Below, piece by piece: positions 1 through 9,093 of a stretch of DNA of 64,000 nucleotides. Every line of letters starts with the position of its first letter. Positions within the stretch are counted from its first letter, which is position 1. The DNA comes from Neobacillus niacini (lineage in GTDB: Bacteria; Bacillota; Bacilli; Bacillales; Cytobacillaceae). Where the stretch lies: contig NZ_JACWFG010000002.1 in NCBI RefSeq assembly GCF_019749295.1, positions 209,326 to 273,325 of the forward strand, read 5' to 3'. The notes beneath the pieces are model-generated. The model saw only the letters and a program-made list of their open reading frames with translations. It was not told the DNA's origin and did no database searches. A program made the position numbers and the translations under genes.

Positions 1-1
1 A

Positions 2-1840
2 AACGATGTTTTATTTAAAGATACTGCGGATAATTGGGTACTACTATTCGGTAATATCATTGATATTCGTTCAGAAACTATGGAGAAACAATTTATTGCC
101 TCAGAGGCTCTTCGTTTGTTAGAAGTCTCTGAAATAGCATTCTTCGATTACCTAGATGAATTATCCGGTCGATATCTTATTTTTTACGGAAACAAAAATA
201 CTGCGAAAATTTTATCAGATGCTGCAGGCTTACGCAGTATCTTTTATAGTACGGAACAAACAGTTATTGCTTCTCATAGTGACCTAGTCAATGAAGTGAC
301 TAACTCTGGTGAGTCCACAAAAGTTGACAGAGAGTGGTTAAAGACATACTCTAGCTCGTTAATTCCGGGACACTTTACCTATTATCATAATATCTATTTC
401 CTTACGCCCAATACTCTACTAGAAGTAAACACAACAAATGTAAGGAGGTTTTTCCCTCGAGAAGATATAGAAATTAAACCGATGGAACAAATCGTTGAAG
501 AAATAACAGCGTTATCTAAGAAACAAATGGAATTACTCTCTAAAAGTCACAAGACCTTTTTGTTCTCATTAACTGGCGGGATAGATAGTAGAACAACTTT
601 AGCTCTAGCCAAAGATTTCAAAGATAAATGTCACTTTTTTACTTATCGTAAAGAAAATTTCAACTCATCAAAGCTAAATGCCTTTATTATAGATGAAAGC
701 ATTGTAAAAGAAATGACCTATAATCTCGATTTAAATCATGAGTTCCTTACAATTGATTACAACCTAAAAGATCAAGATTTTATAGACTTTACAAATGTCA
801 TGAATCGCAATATTACGATTCAGCATAACCTCAGATTAGCAAAGTTGTATTTAGATTCATTTCCATCTAATTTAATTCATATTCGTTCAAATGTATATGA
901 AATTGGGACCATGTCATATCGAAGAAGATTTAAGCTTCCTAAAACACCAACAGTCGAATCTCTAGTTCTCATTTATTCTAAAGAGGCAAAGGATGACCAG
1001 CGGGTTTACGATGCGTTTAAACAGTTTTACGAGACCATTCAGTTAGATCAAATTCACAATTATGATGCATTTGATTTATTATATTGGGAATATCGGATGG
1101 GTACTTGGCATAGTCAAATTATTTCTGAAAGTGATGTTGCACACGATACTTTTGTATTAATTAATGTGAGGAAAATTATCAAATTATTACTTTCCGTTCC
1201 ACTTTCAGAAAAGCAAGATAAAACAGTGTTAAAAGAACTTATTAATAAGAATTGGCCAATCCTTAATTACTGGGAAGTAAATTCTCTTGGTAATCCAACT
1301 GCTCATTATGACAAACAATTTGATGACGTAGGGATACCATTAACAGCTGCTAAATTCCAATCAGGTTCAATAGATGGCCAACGCATTGTTCCTATTAGAA
1401 AAAAGGTACAAACGCGAAGAATGAAGTTCTGTCTAGAAGAAAGCAGTCCGTTGGAAGGGGACTTTGTTGAGGCTGTTATCCCTTTAAAAACAGAGGCAAA
1501 TAAAAGCAGTCATTGTATTTTGCATTTGCGCTCTCCATATGAAAACATTAAATTGAAGGGGAGAATTAAGTATCAAATTTTTCTTAACAATCGTTTGTTA
1601 CTAGAAGAAGATGTGGCATGTTGGCGGGAAACAAACCAAATTTCTCTAAAGTGGAAAAAAGCCAGCGGTAAGGATAAATTAAAGATCAAAGTATTGTCTA
1701 TGAGGGATTGCGAAGATTGGGCCTGGGGAAAAGCAGGAACGATCTTAGTTGAAAAAATTATCCTTCGTAATGGGGATAAGATTGAAGAGGATCAACTTCA
1801 GGTGTCAGCAACCAGTCCATTTTCAGTCATTCAAAAATAA
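2..1840 (+). CDS. Asparagine-synthetase-like amidotransferase, 5' end outside window
   Basis: The reading frame is open from base 2 without a stop, so the gene begins before the window; the ATG at 80 is internal. The visible N-terminal part (about residues 1-110) has the strand pattern of a class II glutamine amidotransferase (LSGRYLIFYG, AGLRSIFY), but the catalytic N-terminal Cys, if present, is off-window. The PP-loop of the synthetase domain is clear near bases 570-600 (LTGGIDSRTT, the SGGxDS type). The last ~140 residues look like a separate beta-sandwich and I do not recognise them. Such proteins occur in surface-glycan loci, where some amidate or amidinate sugar acids. That would fit the ManNAcA pathway encoded nearby, but this is inference. 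It is convergent with the minus-strand glycan operon and ends at a shared terminator. Confidence 0.75.
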   Translation, partial: NDVLFKDTADNWVLLFGNIIDIRSETMEKQFIASEALRLLEVSEIAFFDYLDELSGRYLIFYGNKNTAKILSDAAGLRSIFYSTEQTVIASHSDLVNEVTNSGESTKVDREWLKTYSSSLIPGHFTYYHNIYFLTPNTLLEVNTTNVRRFFPREDIEIKPMEQIVEEITALSKKQMELLSKSHKTFLFSLTGGIDSRTTLALAKDFKDKCHFFTYRKENFNSSKLNAFIIDESIVKEMTYNLDLNHEFLTIDYNLKDQDFIDFTNVMNRNITIQHNLRLAKLYLDSFPSNLIHIRSNVYEIGTMSYRRRFKLPKTPTVESLVLIYSKEAKDDQRVYDAFKQFYETIQLDQIHNYDAFDLLYWEYRMGTWHSQIISESDVAHDTFVLINVRKIIKLLLSVPLSEKQDKTVLKELINKNWPILNYWEVNSLGNPTAHYDKQFDDVGIPLTAAKFQSGSIDGQRIVPIRKKVQTRRMKFCLEESSPLEGDFVEAVIPLKTEANKSSHCILHLRSPYENIKLKGRIKYQIFLNNRLLLEEDVACWRETNQISLKWKKASGKDKLKIKVLSMRDCEDWAWGKAGTILVEKIILRNGDKIEEDQLQVSATSPFSVIQK

Positions 1841-1850
1841 TATTACAAAT

Positions 1851-1893
1851 AAAAGGAGTAGAAAAGCATCAATGATGTTTTTCTACTCCTTTT
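1851..1893. terminator. Bidirectional intrinsic terminator
   Basis: Near-perfect 15-bp arms AAAAGGAGTAGAAAA (1851-1865) and TTTTCTACTCCTTTT (1879-1893), with an inner CATC/GATG stem. A/T tails flank both sides. It separates the convergent amidotransferase and glycosyltransferase genes. Confidence 0.85.
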
Positions 1894-1903
1894 TCTTTGA
1901 CCA

Positions 1904-4594
1904 TTAAGCAAATTCTCTTTTAATTGTATCAAACTTCTTAGCTGCACTTAGCTCTTTGAAGCGGATAACCTCTCGGCTTGTCGGGGTGAAATCCTTACGA
2001 TAAAAGTCATAAATTTGCGATAGAATTTTAATGGATTCTAGCGCTTCTTCATTCGATACCTGCTTCAGCTTTTGGAGGTACCAGCCTTTAAAGTAGAAAT
2101 CAAATCGTTTCTCAAGGAAATCCTGTAACAGGCCGTAATCTTTCAAAACTTCTGATCTCGTCTTCTCAAGCAGTAAATACTTTTCAAAGAACCTTTTTGA
2201 AATTGAATTTACTGTGGAACCTGAAACAGCTGCATAGTAAATATGGATAGGTAAATTAATGGCTTTAGTCTTTTTCGAGTTCAGCAGTAATTCATGGAAA
2301 AATAATGTATCTTCCCCTGCTGCACCTTCTACCATTTCTAAGTTATGGTCCGCAATTAATTCACGCTTGAAGATTAACGCTTGGATACTCATCGCTTTAA
2401 ATTGACTTTTTACTAAGTATTCCTTTACATTCTTAGAAATTACGTCACTGCCATTGAAATGAACAGCTGTTTTATAGTAATCAAAGTCCGAAGCTTTTGT
2501 ATCAAGCTTAAGCATATTACCGACAACCATATCATAATTCTTTTTCGTAATTTCCTCGAACAAGTGGTAATAGCCATCATTAATGGCTTCATTATCAGGA
2601 TCAAGATACGTAACATATGGAGCGGAACCTAATTCAAATCCCTTGTTTCTAGGTCTTGATGCACTGCCGCTTCCACCATCTTGATATAAGTATGATTTTA
2701 CATTCGGATATATTCTTTCTAATCGCTTTACCATTTTAGGTGTAAAGTTATCTGTCGAACCATCGTCCACAATGATAATCTCCATGTCCTTAAATAAACT
2801 GCTCCGTCTTAAGCTATTGAAACATTTATTTAAGAGGTGTTGCCCATTGTTATAGCTTGCAATAATGACAGATAATTTTGGTGCTGCTTGCTTGGAATCC
2901 TTCTTAACGACTTTATTATTAAATTCAAAATGGTCAATACTAAATCCATTTGGCAGTACAGCTGATCCTTGAAGATCCAAGAGTTGCTTTAAGGAGAATG
3001 ATTTACTCCAGAATACTGTAGCATATTTATCGTTAACAGTGTTTACGTAATCAAACTCTTTCCCTTTACGTAAGGTACCACCATCATAATAAGCTTCTTT
3101 TGTGACATAATCAGAATTGGTATATTTAAACCCATTGACCATATCTTGCAAATAGAATTCACCGTAGAATTTATTTTCATCAAAGAATGCAATGAAATCA
3201 TAGTTATTCTTTTGTTCCTCAGAGAACTCTTCAATTAAGATAAGCTCTTTATCAGGGTATGTCTGATCTTCAAACATTTTTTTGATTGAATCAGTATGCT
3301 TTTTAATTAAAACTGCTACTTTTTTCTTTTTAATCTCCAACTTTATTCCAATCTTTTCTAGCATTTCTTCAATTCTTAGGTAGCTTGTTTGATCGGTCAT
3401 AACATTTCGAATCCCCTGAACCTGATGTTCATATACATCCTCATCAGAGAAGCCATTAAAGATATCTTTTACCTCATTTTGATTGTTGATCAAGAAGATG
3501 TTTGGGAATTTATTGTTAACTCCAAGGCTATAATTCGATAACATCAGATTTCCTAACGCCTGAAGTTCGTATACCCTGTTCGCAAACATGGTTGTACTAT
3601 CTTGAACGGTATTTAGATTTATCGCCCAATCAAACAGCTTATGGAGTTTTTGTAAATAATGATGGTCAACAGATGGAGACACATATTTTAGATACTTTTC
3701 AGGGAAAAAGTACGCCTCTAAATTCAACTCATAGTTTCGATCAATGATCTTCAGGTCCTTGTTGCCTTCAATGATTCCGTCGAATATCCTCTTGGTATCT
3801 ACCTGACGATGCGGATATTTTTCATACCATGACCCAGTGAAAAGAACCTCTTTTAGCTTCGGAAACTTTTTAATTCCCACTGGGTTGTGGTACATCGGAT
3901 TAATTCCGAAATTTAGGACATAAACATTTTTGTTTTTACAATCTCTTTGGTAATCGCCAATTATCTCTTCTGCAGTTGTAAATATATAATCACATTGCTT
4001 AGCAATGTCGATAAAAATGTCGTAATTGACCGGATCTTCTTTTGAGTAAAATACAATCTTAGTGCCTTGCGACCGGTAAAATTCGATAATTTGATTTAGC
4101 TCTTGGCGATGCTTTCGGATGTTTGGGTTCCCTAACCCCTTCCATTCCATGTTTAGTCCCTTCCAAGTGGAAACAACCATAAAGACATCGAGCTTTTTAG
4201 AATACTGTTTATAGTTCTCTCGTGTAATATAGCTGAAATTAGCAATGTCCTTATAGGAGTTAAACAGGAACTCATCCGCAATAATCCCGATATTCACTTT
4301 GAGTTTTTCAAAATATCTGCTTCCGTTACTTTCAGGAATTTGCTCAAGCAGCGGTTTAACCTTGCTAAAAAAGTTTTTATCGCTAACTTTGTTACGTAAC
4401 TTAATGTATTCGGCTTTCTTATTTACATCTTGCTTGGTTTCAGTCTTCTTAACGGGAGTAGTTGGTAGTTTCACTGCTTTTTTCGTAACAGTACCCTTAG
4501 CCAGTAGTTCCTTTTCATCTTCGATATCACTTTTTAACTTCTCTTTTAATTGTTGAAGTGTTGATAACCTCTGTTTAATTGCACCTTCATCCAA
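1904..4594 (-). CDS. Two-domain glycosyltransferase (CgeB-like plus GT2)
   Basis: 896 aa. Residues 1-60 form a charged coiled coil. About 95-420 resemble the CgeB/DUF3880 type of GT-B fold (YPHRQVDTKRIFDGI, ELQALGNLMLSNY). About 590-830 are a family 2 GT-A domain with the signature SVIIASYN, the IIVDDGS motif and a YLDPDNE metal-binding DxD-like motif. It probably adds two different sugars, or polymerises a disaccharide, on the cytoplasmic side of the membrane. The start ATG follows GGGAGGT inside the last codons of the upstream methyltransferase gene (2-bp gap), so translation is likely coupled. It is the last gene of the minus-strand glycan unit. Donor and acceptor cannot be told from sequence. 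Confidence 0.85.
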   Translation of the reverse strand: MDEGAIKQRLSTLQQLKEKLKSDIEDEKELLAKGTVTKKAVKLPTTPVKKTETKQDVNKKAEYIKLRNKVSDKNFFSKVKPLLEQIPESNGSRYFEKLKVNIGIIADEFLFNSYKDIANFSYITRENYKQYSKKLDVFMVVSTWKGLNMEWKGLGNPNIRKHRQELNQIIEFYRSQGTKIVFYSKEDPVNYDIFIDIAKQCDYIFTTAEEIIGDYQRDCKNKNVYVLNFGINPMYHNPVGIKKFPKLKEVLFTGSWYEKYPHRQVDTKRIFDGIIEGNKDLKIIDRNYELNLEAYFFPEKYLKYVSPSVDHHYLQKLHKLFDWAINLNTVQDSTTMFANRVYELQALGNLMLSNYSLGVNNKFPNIFLINNQNEVKDIFNGFSDEDVYEHQVQGIRNVMTDQTSYLRIEEMLEKIGIKLEIKKKKVAVLIKKHTDSIKKMFEDQTYPDKELILIEEFSEEQKNNYDFIAFFDENKFYGEFYLQDMVNGFKYTNSDYVTKEAYYDGGTLRKGKEFDYVNTVNDKYATVFWSKSFSLKQLLDLQGSAVLPNGFSIDHFEFNNKVVKKDSKQAAPKLSVIIASYNNGQHLLNKCFNSLRRSSLFKDMEIIIVDDGSTDNFTPKMVKRLERIYPNVKSYLYQDGGSGSASRPRNKGFELGSAPYVTYLDPDNEAINDGYYHLFEEITKKNYDMVVGNMLKLDTKASDFDYYKTAVHFNGSDVISKNVKEYLVKSQFKAMSIQALIFKRELIADHNLEMVEGAAGEDTLFFHELLLNSKKTKAINLPIHIYYAAVSGSTVNSISKRFFEKYLLLEKTRSEVLKDYGLLQDFLEKRFDFYFKGWYLQKLKQVSNEEALESIKILSQIYDFYRKDFTPTSREVIRFKELSAAKKFDTIKREFA

Positions 4595-4596
4595 TC

Positions 4597-6153
4597 TTAT
4601 TTACCTCCCATTACATTTCTTCTCTTTTTCCAATAGGTTAAGGTAAGTTTCCCTAATTTCGACTCACTTAATGCGTTATACCTTTTTAAGAGCTTTTGAT
4701 ATGAGTTCAATAGCTTCTCTTCTTTTGTATAAGCCTTATAAAGTGTTTCTTGAACATGGATTTTCTCTTTTTTTGAAATGACAACCTGTTCTTCTAATTC
4801 AGCAACTTGTTTCGCCTGTTGCTTTTCCTTTTGTTGTAACTTTACCAACTGTTGATCTTTTAATTTTAATTGAGCATTAAGCGTATTAATTTTTTCATCC
4901 TTTTGCTTAACCATTTGCTCAACTTGAGCATCATTTATTTGAGAATAAACCTTATTTATAAGATCTTCCTTCTCACTTTCTATTTGCTCTAAGGAATCTC
5001 GCATTGACTCAAGAACTTGATCCTTCTCTTTTTCCATAAGATCATACTTGTCGCGAAGTGATTCAATTGTTTCTTCCTTAACTTGCTCCAATTGTGCTAA
5101 CTGGAAACGAAGTGAAGCTACTGCCTCTTCCTTTTCTTTCTCCATTTGAGCTGACTGGAAACGAAGTGAAGCTATTGTCTCTTCCTTTTCCTTCTCCATT
5201 TGAGTTAACTGTAAACGAAGTGAAGCAATAACCTCTTCCTTTTCTTTCTCCATTTGAGCTAACTGTAAACGAAGTGAAGCAATAACCTCTTCCTTTTCTT
5301 TAGTGTTCTTCTCAATCGTAGAATTTAAAAAGGAAATATTACTGTCTTTTTCATTTAACTGATTTTTTAATAAGTCCAACTCAGTATTCTTTGCTGCCAG
5401 TTGTTCTGATGACTGGTCTTTTACTTTTGTGATGTCAGCTGATAACCCTTTTATTTTGTCCTCGTATGTTTTTATTTTTTGGACTCTGCTTTTTATTTGC
5501 TGCAATAGGTCTCTTTCAACAGTATAGAAAGCATCTTCTAATTTAGAAATAAGTTCATCATTAATAGAAACGTTGGTACTTTCGTCACCATTCTTTTTTA
5601 ATACAGCACCTATCCATTTACCGAAGAATTTAATATCTTGGATAACACCATTCTCATTTTTAAGCTTCAATAAGTCCATTAAATAATATGTTTTTTTATG
5701 GTCAAAATAATCATTGATTCCAAATGGTAAAGTTATGATAAGTGATCCATTGGTATTTAATAAGGTTAGTGCCTTATTAATAAACCTTTGTGGGTCAGTA
5801 ATATGTTCTAATACTTCACCAAAAATAATTGAATCAAAGGTTTGATCTCCAAAGTCTGTCTGCATAAAATTCACTGCCCTAAACTCTACGGAATTCCTGG
5901 TTGCTTCTTCTTCCTTAGCTAGCATTTCGGTTGCAAAATCTATTGAGTCTTGAAGAAGATCGATCCCCATTACCTTCTTACCTTCTCTACCCAATATGAT
6001 TGAAGTAATTCCTTGCGAACAGCCGACGTCTAAAATGGTTTCCCCTTTGGCGTTTTCACAAACCCAATGGATTCTGCCTCTTACTTTTTCAGAAAATGCT
6101 TCACCCATTTCTCCAAAATAAGCTTCAGTTATTCGATCTAAAGGTTTTTTCAT
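4597..6153 (-). CDS. SAM-dependent methyltransferase with long C-terminal coiled coil
   Basis: 518 aa. Residues about 35-150 are a class I methyltransferase: motif I ILDVGCSQG, acidic GIDL after it, and a SIIFGEVLEHI motif as in Methyltransf_11. From about 215 to 490 it is almost continuous coiled coil rich in K, E and Q, including four 18-residue units of the type EKEKEEVIASLRLQLAQM encoded by 54-bp DNA repeats. The C-terminus is basic (KKRRN). This architecture resembles the O-antigen terminator WbdD, in which a methyltransferase caps the chain and a coiled coil sets chain length. That comparison is architectural inference only, and no kinase domain is visible. It has its own terminator-separated unit downstream of wecC and is coupled to the following glycosyltransferase. 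Confidence 0.8.
   Translation of the reverse strand: MKKPLDRITEAYFGEMGEAFSEKVRGRIHWVCENAKGETILDVGCSQGITSIILGREGKKVMGIDLLQDSIDFATEMLAKEEEATRNSVEFRAVNFMQTDFGDQTFDSIIFGEVLEHITDPQRFINKALTLLNTNGSLIITLPFGINDYFDHKKTYYLMDLLKLKNENGVIQDIKFFGKWIGAVLKKNGDESTNVSINDELISKLEDAFYTVERDLLQQIKSRVQKIKTYEDKIKGLSADITKVKDQSSEQLAAKNTELDLLKNQLNEKDSNISFLNSTIEKNTKEKEEVIASLRLQLAQMEKEKEEVIASLRLQLTQMEKEKEETIASLRFQSAQMEKEKEEAVASLRFQLAQLEQVKEETIESLRDKYDLMEKEKDQVLESMRDSLEQIESEKEDLINKVYSQINDAQVEQMVKQKDEKINTLNAQLKLKDQQLVKLQQKEKQQAKQVAELEEQVVISKKEKIHVQETLYKAYTKEEKLLNSYQKLLKRYNALSESKLGKLTLTYWKKRRNVMGGK
5101..5316 (-). repeat. Four tandem 54-bp repeats in coiled-coil coding region
   Basis: Units begin at 5101, 5155, 5209 and 5263 on the plus strand (each starts CTGGAAACGAAG or CTGTAAACGAAG) and are nearly identical. 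Flanking units on both sides are more diverged. Each unit encodes 18 residues, so gain or loss of a unit keeps frame and changes coiled-coil length. Confidence 0.9.
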
Positions 6154-6208
6154 TTATTTGATCGACTCCTAATAAGTATTTTTGGCAATATGTTGCATAT
6201 CAAGAAGA

Positions 6209-6248
6209 AGTGTTGCTAAAAGCGGGAAATTTCCTTTTTAGCAACACT
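6209..6248 (-). terminator. Intrinsic terminator after wecC-type gene
   Basis: Perfect 13-bp arms AGTGTTGCTAAAA (6209-6221) and TTTTAGCAACACT (6236-6248). It lies just after the wecC-type stop and before the methyltransferase start. It splits the glycan genes into at least two transcripts or lets read-through set their ratio. The plus-strand side is also T-rich. Confidence 0.8.
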
Positions 6249-6274
6249 CTATTTTTTTATTTAGATAAATGTTC

Positions 6275-7552
6275 TTAATTTAATACAGCTTTTTTGCTTA
6301 TATAATTATATAAGTTTCCAAAGTTAATATACTCAAAGTCCTCTGGAGAATTATGAACTATATTTCTAGTATCTAGTATTCTCCTATTAGACATTTTTGC
6401 TAATCTATTAAAATCTAATTCTTTAAATTCATTGTGATCTGTAAGAATTAGAACTAAGTCAGAATTATCAACAGCAGTCTCAAGGTCTTCGATAACCCAA
6501 TCCGCTTCTACATGTGGATCAAAGGCTCTAACTTCAAATTTGCCTTCATGCTTAAGCATTTCATAGATTTCCATAGCTGGACTTTCGCGAATATCATCAA
6601 CATTTCCTTTGTACGTAAGTCCGAACACTGTTACAACCTTGCCATCAACGTTTTCCATTAATGTGTTCGTATTGTTGACTACATATTCAGGCATAGAAGT
6701 ATTTACTGTACGAGCTAAGTTGATAATTTGTGCTTGTTCAGGTGCTTTTGCTACGATAAAGTATGGGTCAACTGCTAGACAGTGTCCGCCTACTCCAGGA
6801 CCTGGATAGTGTAAGTTAACACGTGGGTGTTTGTTTGCCATTTCAATTACATCCAATGTGTTAATTTCTAATTCATTACATACTTTAGTTAACTCGTTCG
6901 CAAGTGCGATGTTTACGTCACGGAAAGTGTTTTCCATTAGTTTAGACATTTCAGCTGTTTTTGCATTTGTTTTAATAATTTCACCTTTAACAAATGTGCT
7001 ATAAACCATTGCGCCAGCTTCAGTACATTCAGGTGTAATCCCACCAACAATACGGTTGTTGTAGATTAGTTCATGTAAAATTTGTCCAGGTAACACACGC
7101 TCTGGGCAATGTACTAAGAAGATATCTTTACCCACAACAAATCCAGCCTTTTCAACAAGTGGCTTAACGAAATCATCCATACTTCTTGGTGCAATTGTAG
7201 ATTCAACAATTAACACATTTCCTTTTTCAAGATATGGAATTACATTATTTACCGCACTTAAAACATAGTTTAAGTCACAAGACTTATACATATCATCATT
7301 GTTTGGAGTTGGTACAGCTACAATAAAAGCATCTGCTTTTTCTGGTGTAAGAGCAGCACGGAACGTACCCTTTGCAATTACTTCGTTTAGTGCTTCTTGT
7401 AAACCTGGCTCTTCAATGTGGATTGTTCCTGAGTTAAGCATTTCGATCACTCGTGGACTAATATCAACACCAACAACATCAACATCGTGCTTTGCAAACA
7501 TAATAGAAGTTGGTAATCCGATATATCCTAATCCGACTGTACAAAGTTTCAT
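6275..7552 (-). CDS. wecC: UDP-N-acetyl-D-mannosamine dehydrogenase (WecC type)
   Basis: 425 aa, the usual size for the UDP-glucose/GDP-mannose dehydrogenase superfamily. It oxidises UDP-ManNAc with two NAD+ to UDP-ManNAc uronic acid (UDP-ManNAcA). The N-terminal Rossmann motif is GLGYIGLP; HCPERVLPGQ and the TAEMSKLMENTFRDVNIA helix match WecC; the catalytic Cys is in GPGVGGHCLAVDPYFI. The C-terminal UDP-binding domain is complete (FGLTYKGNVDDIRESP). The neighbouring epimerase makes its substrate, which supports UDP-ManNAc over UDP-glucose. Its start is 360 bp from the mnaA stop, with unusual repeats in that gap. Product use: teichuronic acid, capsule or secondary cell-wall polymer. Confidence 0.88.
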   Translation of the reverse strand: MKLCTVGLGYIGLPTSIMFAKHDVDVVGVDISPRVIEMLNSGTIHIEEPGLQEALNEVIAKGTFRAALTPEKADAFIVAVPTPNNDDMYKSCDLNYVLSAVNNVIPYLEKGNVLIVESTIAPRSMDDFVKPLVEKAGFVVGKDIFLVHCPERVLPGQILHELIYNNRIVGGITPECTEAGAMVYSTFVKGEIIKTNAKTAEMSKLMENTFRDVNIALANELTKVCNELEINTLDVIEMANKHPRVNLHYPGPGVGGHCLAVDPYFIVAKAPEQAQIINLARTVNTSMPEYVVNNTNTLMENVDGKVVTVFGLTYKGNVDDIRESPAMEIYEMLKHEGKFEVRAFDPHVEADWVIEDLETAVDNSDLVLILTDHNEFKELDFNRLAKMSNRRILDTRNIVHNSPEDFEYINFGNLYNYISKKAVLN

Positions 7553-7683
7553 ATTAAAATTCCCCCTGAGGTTTATTTTTTTATATTTTAAAAGATAATA
7601 GTTTTATATGAATTCTACTAATATATTTCTTACAGTAAATTACATTATTTCAAAACAACTTCTATATTATATATTTTTTATAG

Positions 7684-7942
7684 CAGTAAAGTCATTAGGT
7701 TTTACTTGGAAATAAAAAGGTAATTGGTAAATAACTAAACTTTTCTTGTTTGTTGTGGCCAACCGCTCGGCTCAACTTCTACAGTATAACTATTTCCGAT
7801 CATTGAAGTCATTAGGTTTTACTTGGATGCAGCGGAAAAGATAGCGTGAGTTTCCTCAACTTTCTTGTTGAAACTAACGCTAAGGTTATCCCGCTGCATG
7901 ATATAAATAGGATTAAACAGTAAAGTCACTAGGCTTTTCACT
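7684..7942 (-). repeat. Three direct repeats derived from the mnaA 3' end
   Basis: A segment AAGTCATTAGGTTTTACTTGG occurs at about 7684-7709 and 7805-7827. A diverged copy (AAGTCACTAGGCTTTTCACTG) forms the actual mnaA 3' end at about 7918-7942. On the minus strand all three read as the same peptide tail: KPSDFTV in mnaA, and KPNDFTA and KPNDFND in the scars. They look like left-over 3' ends of related epimerase genes. The gap 7553-7912 holds no other gene I can support. Confidence 0.75.
7827..7899 (-). repeat. 73-nt imperfect palindrome between mnaA and wecC
   Basis: Outer arms ATGCAGCGG (7827-7835) and CCGCTGCAT (7891-7899); inner arms AGCGTGAGTTTC and GAAACTAACGCT; tip CAAC/GTTG. It would fold into a long stem-loop in mnaA-wecC mRNA. 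There is no U tract after it, so a processing or stability element, or a small inserted palindrome, is more likely than a terminator. Confidence 0.7.
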
Positions 7943-9058
7943 GATATAACCGAAGTGATAGAGGATTGCCTCCACAATTCTTTTTGATGCATTTCCATCT
8001 CCATATGGATTGGATGCTTTTGCCATAAGATCATGTGCAGCCTTATCAGATAATAGTTCATCAGCAAGTGAATAGATTACTTCCTCATCTGTACCAGCTA
8101 ACTTAAGTGTGCCAGCCTTAACCCCTTCTGGACGCTCGGTTGTATCTCTTAGTACCAGGACAGGGACACCTAATGATGGTGCTTCCTCCTGAACGCCGCC
8201 TGAATCAGTTAAGATTAAATGCGCTCTTGAAGCAAAATTATGAAAATCTATTACATCTAATGGCTCAATGAGGTGAATACGATTGTTATCACCAAGGATT
8301 CTGTTAGCAATTTCACGAACAACAGGGTTCATATGAACAGGATAAACAACCTGAATATCAGCATGCTTTTCAACAAGTCTGCTGATGGCACGGAACATAT
8401 TTTCCATGGGTTTACCCGTATTTTCTCGACGATGAGCTGTCATCAATACTAATCTGTTGTCACCAAGACTTTCTAAAATTTGATGTGAGTAGTTATTTTT
8501 CACAGTTGTCTTTAATGCATCAATAGCTGTGTTTCCTGTAACAAATATATCTTTTTCGTTTTTATTCTCAACCAATAGGTTTTGTTTGGACTGATCGGTT
8601 GGTGAGAAATGAAGATCCGCAAGAACACCTGTAAGCTGGCGATTCATTTCCTCTGGGAATGGTGAATACTTATTGCCTGTCCTTAAACCAGCCTCAACAT
8701 GTCCAATCGGAATTTGATTGTATAAAGCAGCTAAGCTAGCCACAAACGTTGTTGTGGTATCACCATGAACCAATACAATATCCGGTTTCACTTCTTGAAA
8801 AACCTGATTAAGACCCTCAAGACTTCTTGTTGTTACGTCAATCAAGGTCTGTCTGTCTTTCATGATATTTAAATCATAATCTGGAGTAATTTCAAAGATA
8901 CTCAACACTTGATCAAGCATTTGACGATGCTGCGCCGTTACCGTAACAATCGATTGGATGTGCTCGCTATTTTTTTCTAGTTCTTTTACAAGCGGCGCCA
9001 TTTTGATTGCCTCTGGCCGCGTTCCAAATACCGTCATTACCTTCAATTGTTTTCCCAT
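7913..9058 (-). CDS. mnaA: UDP-N-acetylglucosamine 2-epimerase, non-hydrolysing
   Basis: 381 aa, full length for the WecB/MnaA family. It interconverts UDP-GlcNAc and UDP-ManNAc. Family signatures: FGTRPEAIKMAPLV at residues 11-24, VHGDTTT, GHVEAGLRTGNKYSPFPEE, TAHRREN, and LTDSGGVQEEAPSLGVPVLVLRDTTERPE. It feeds the WecC-type dehydrogenase downstream and may also supply ManNAc for teichoic-acid linkage units. The start ATG follows GGAGG (34 bp after the preceding glycosyltransferase stop), so it is cotranscribed with it. Confidence 0.93.
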   Translation of the reverse strand: MGKQLKVMTVFGTRPEAIKMAPLVKELEKNSEHIQSIVTVTAQHRQMLDQVLSIFEITPDYDLNIMKDRQTLIDVTTRSLEGLNQVFQEVKPDIVLVHGDTTTTFVASLAALYNQIPIGHVEAGLRTGNKYSPFPEEMNRQLTGVLADLHFSPTDQSKQNLLVENKNEKDIFVTGNTAIDALKTTVKNNYSHQILESLGDNRLVLMTAHRRENTGKPMENMFRAISRLVEKHADIQVVYPVHMNPVVREIANRILGDNNRIHLIEPLDVIDFHNFASRAHLILTDSGGVQEEAPSLGVPVLVLRDTTERPEGVKAGTLKLAGTDEEVIYSLADELLSDKAAHDLMAKASNPYGDGNASKRIVEAILYHFGYISEKPSDFTV

Positions 9059-9093
9059 GTGAAAACCTCCAAATTTTTTATTTATTTTACCCT

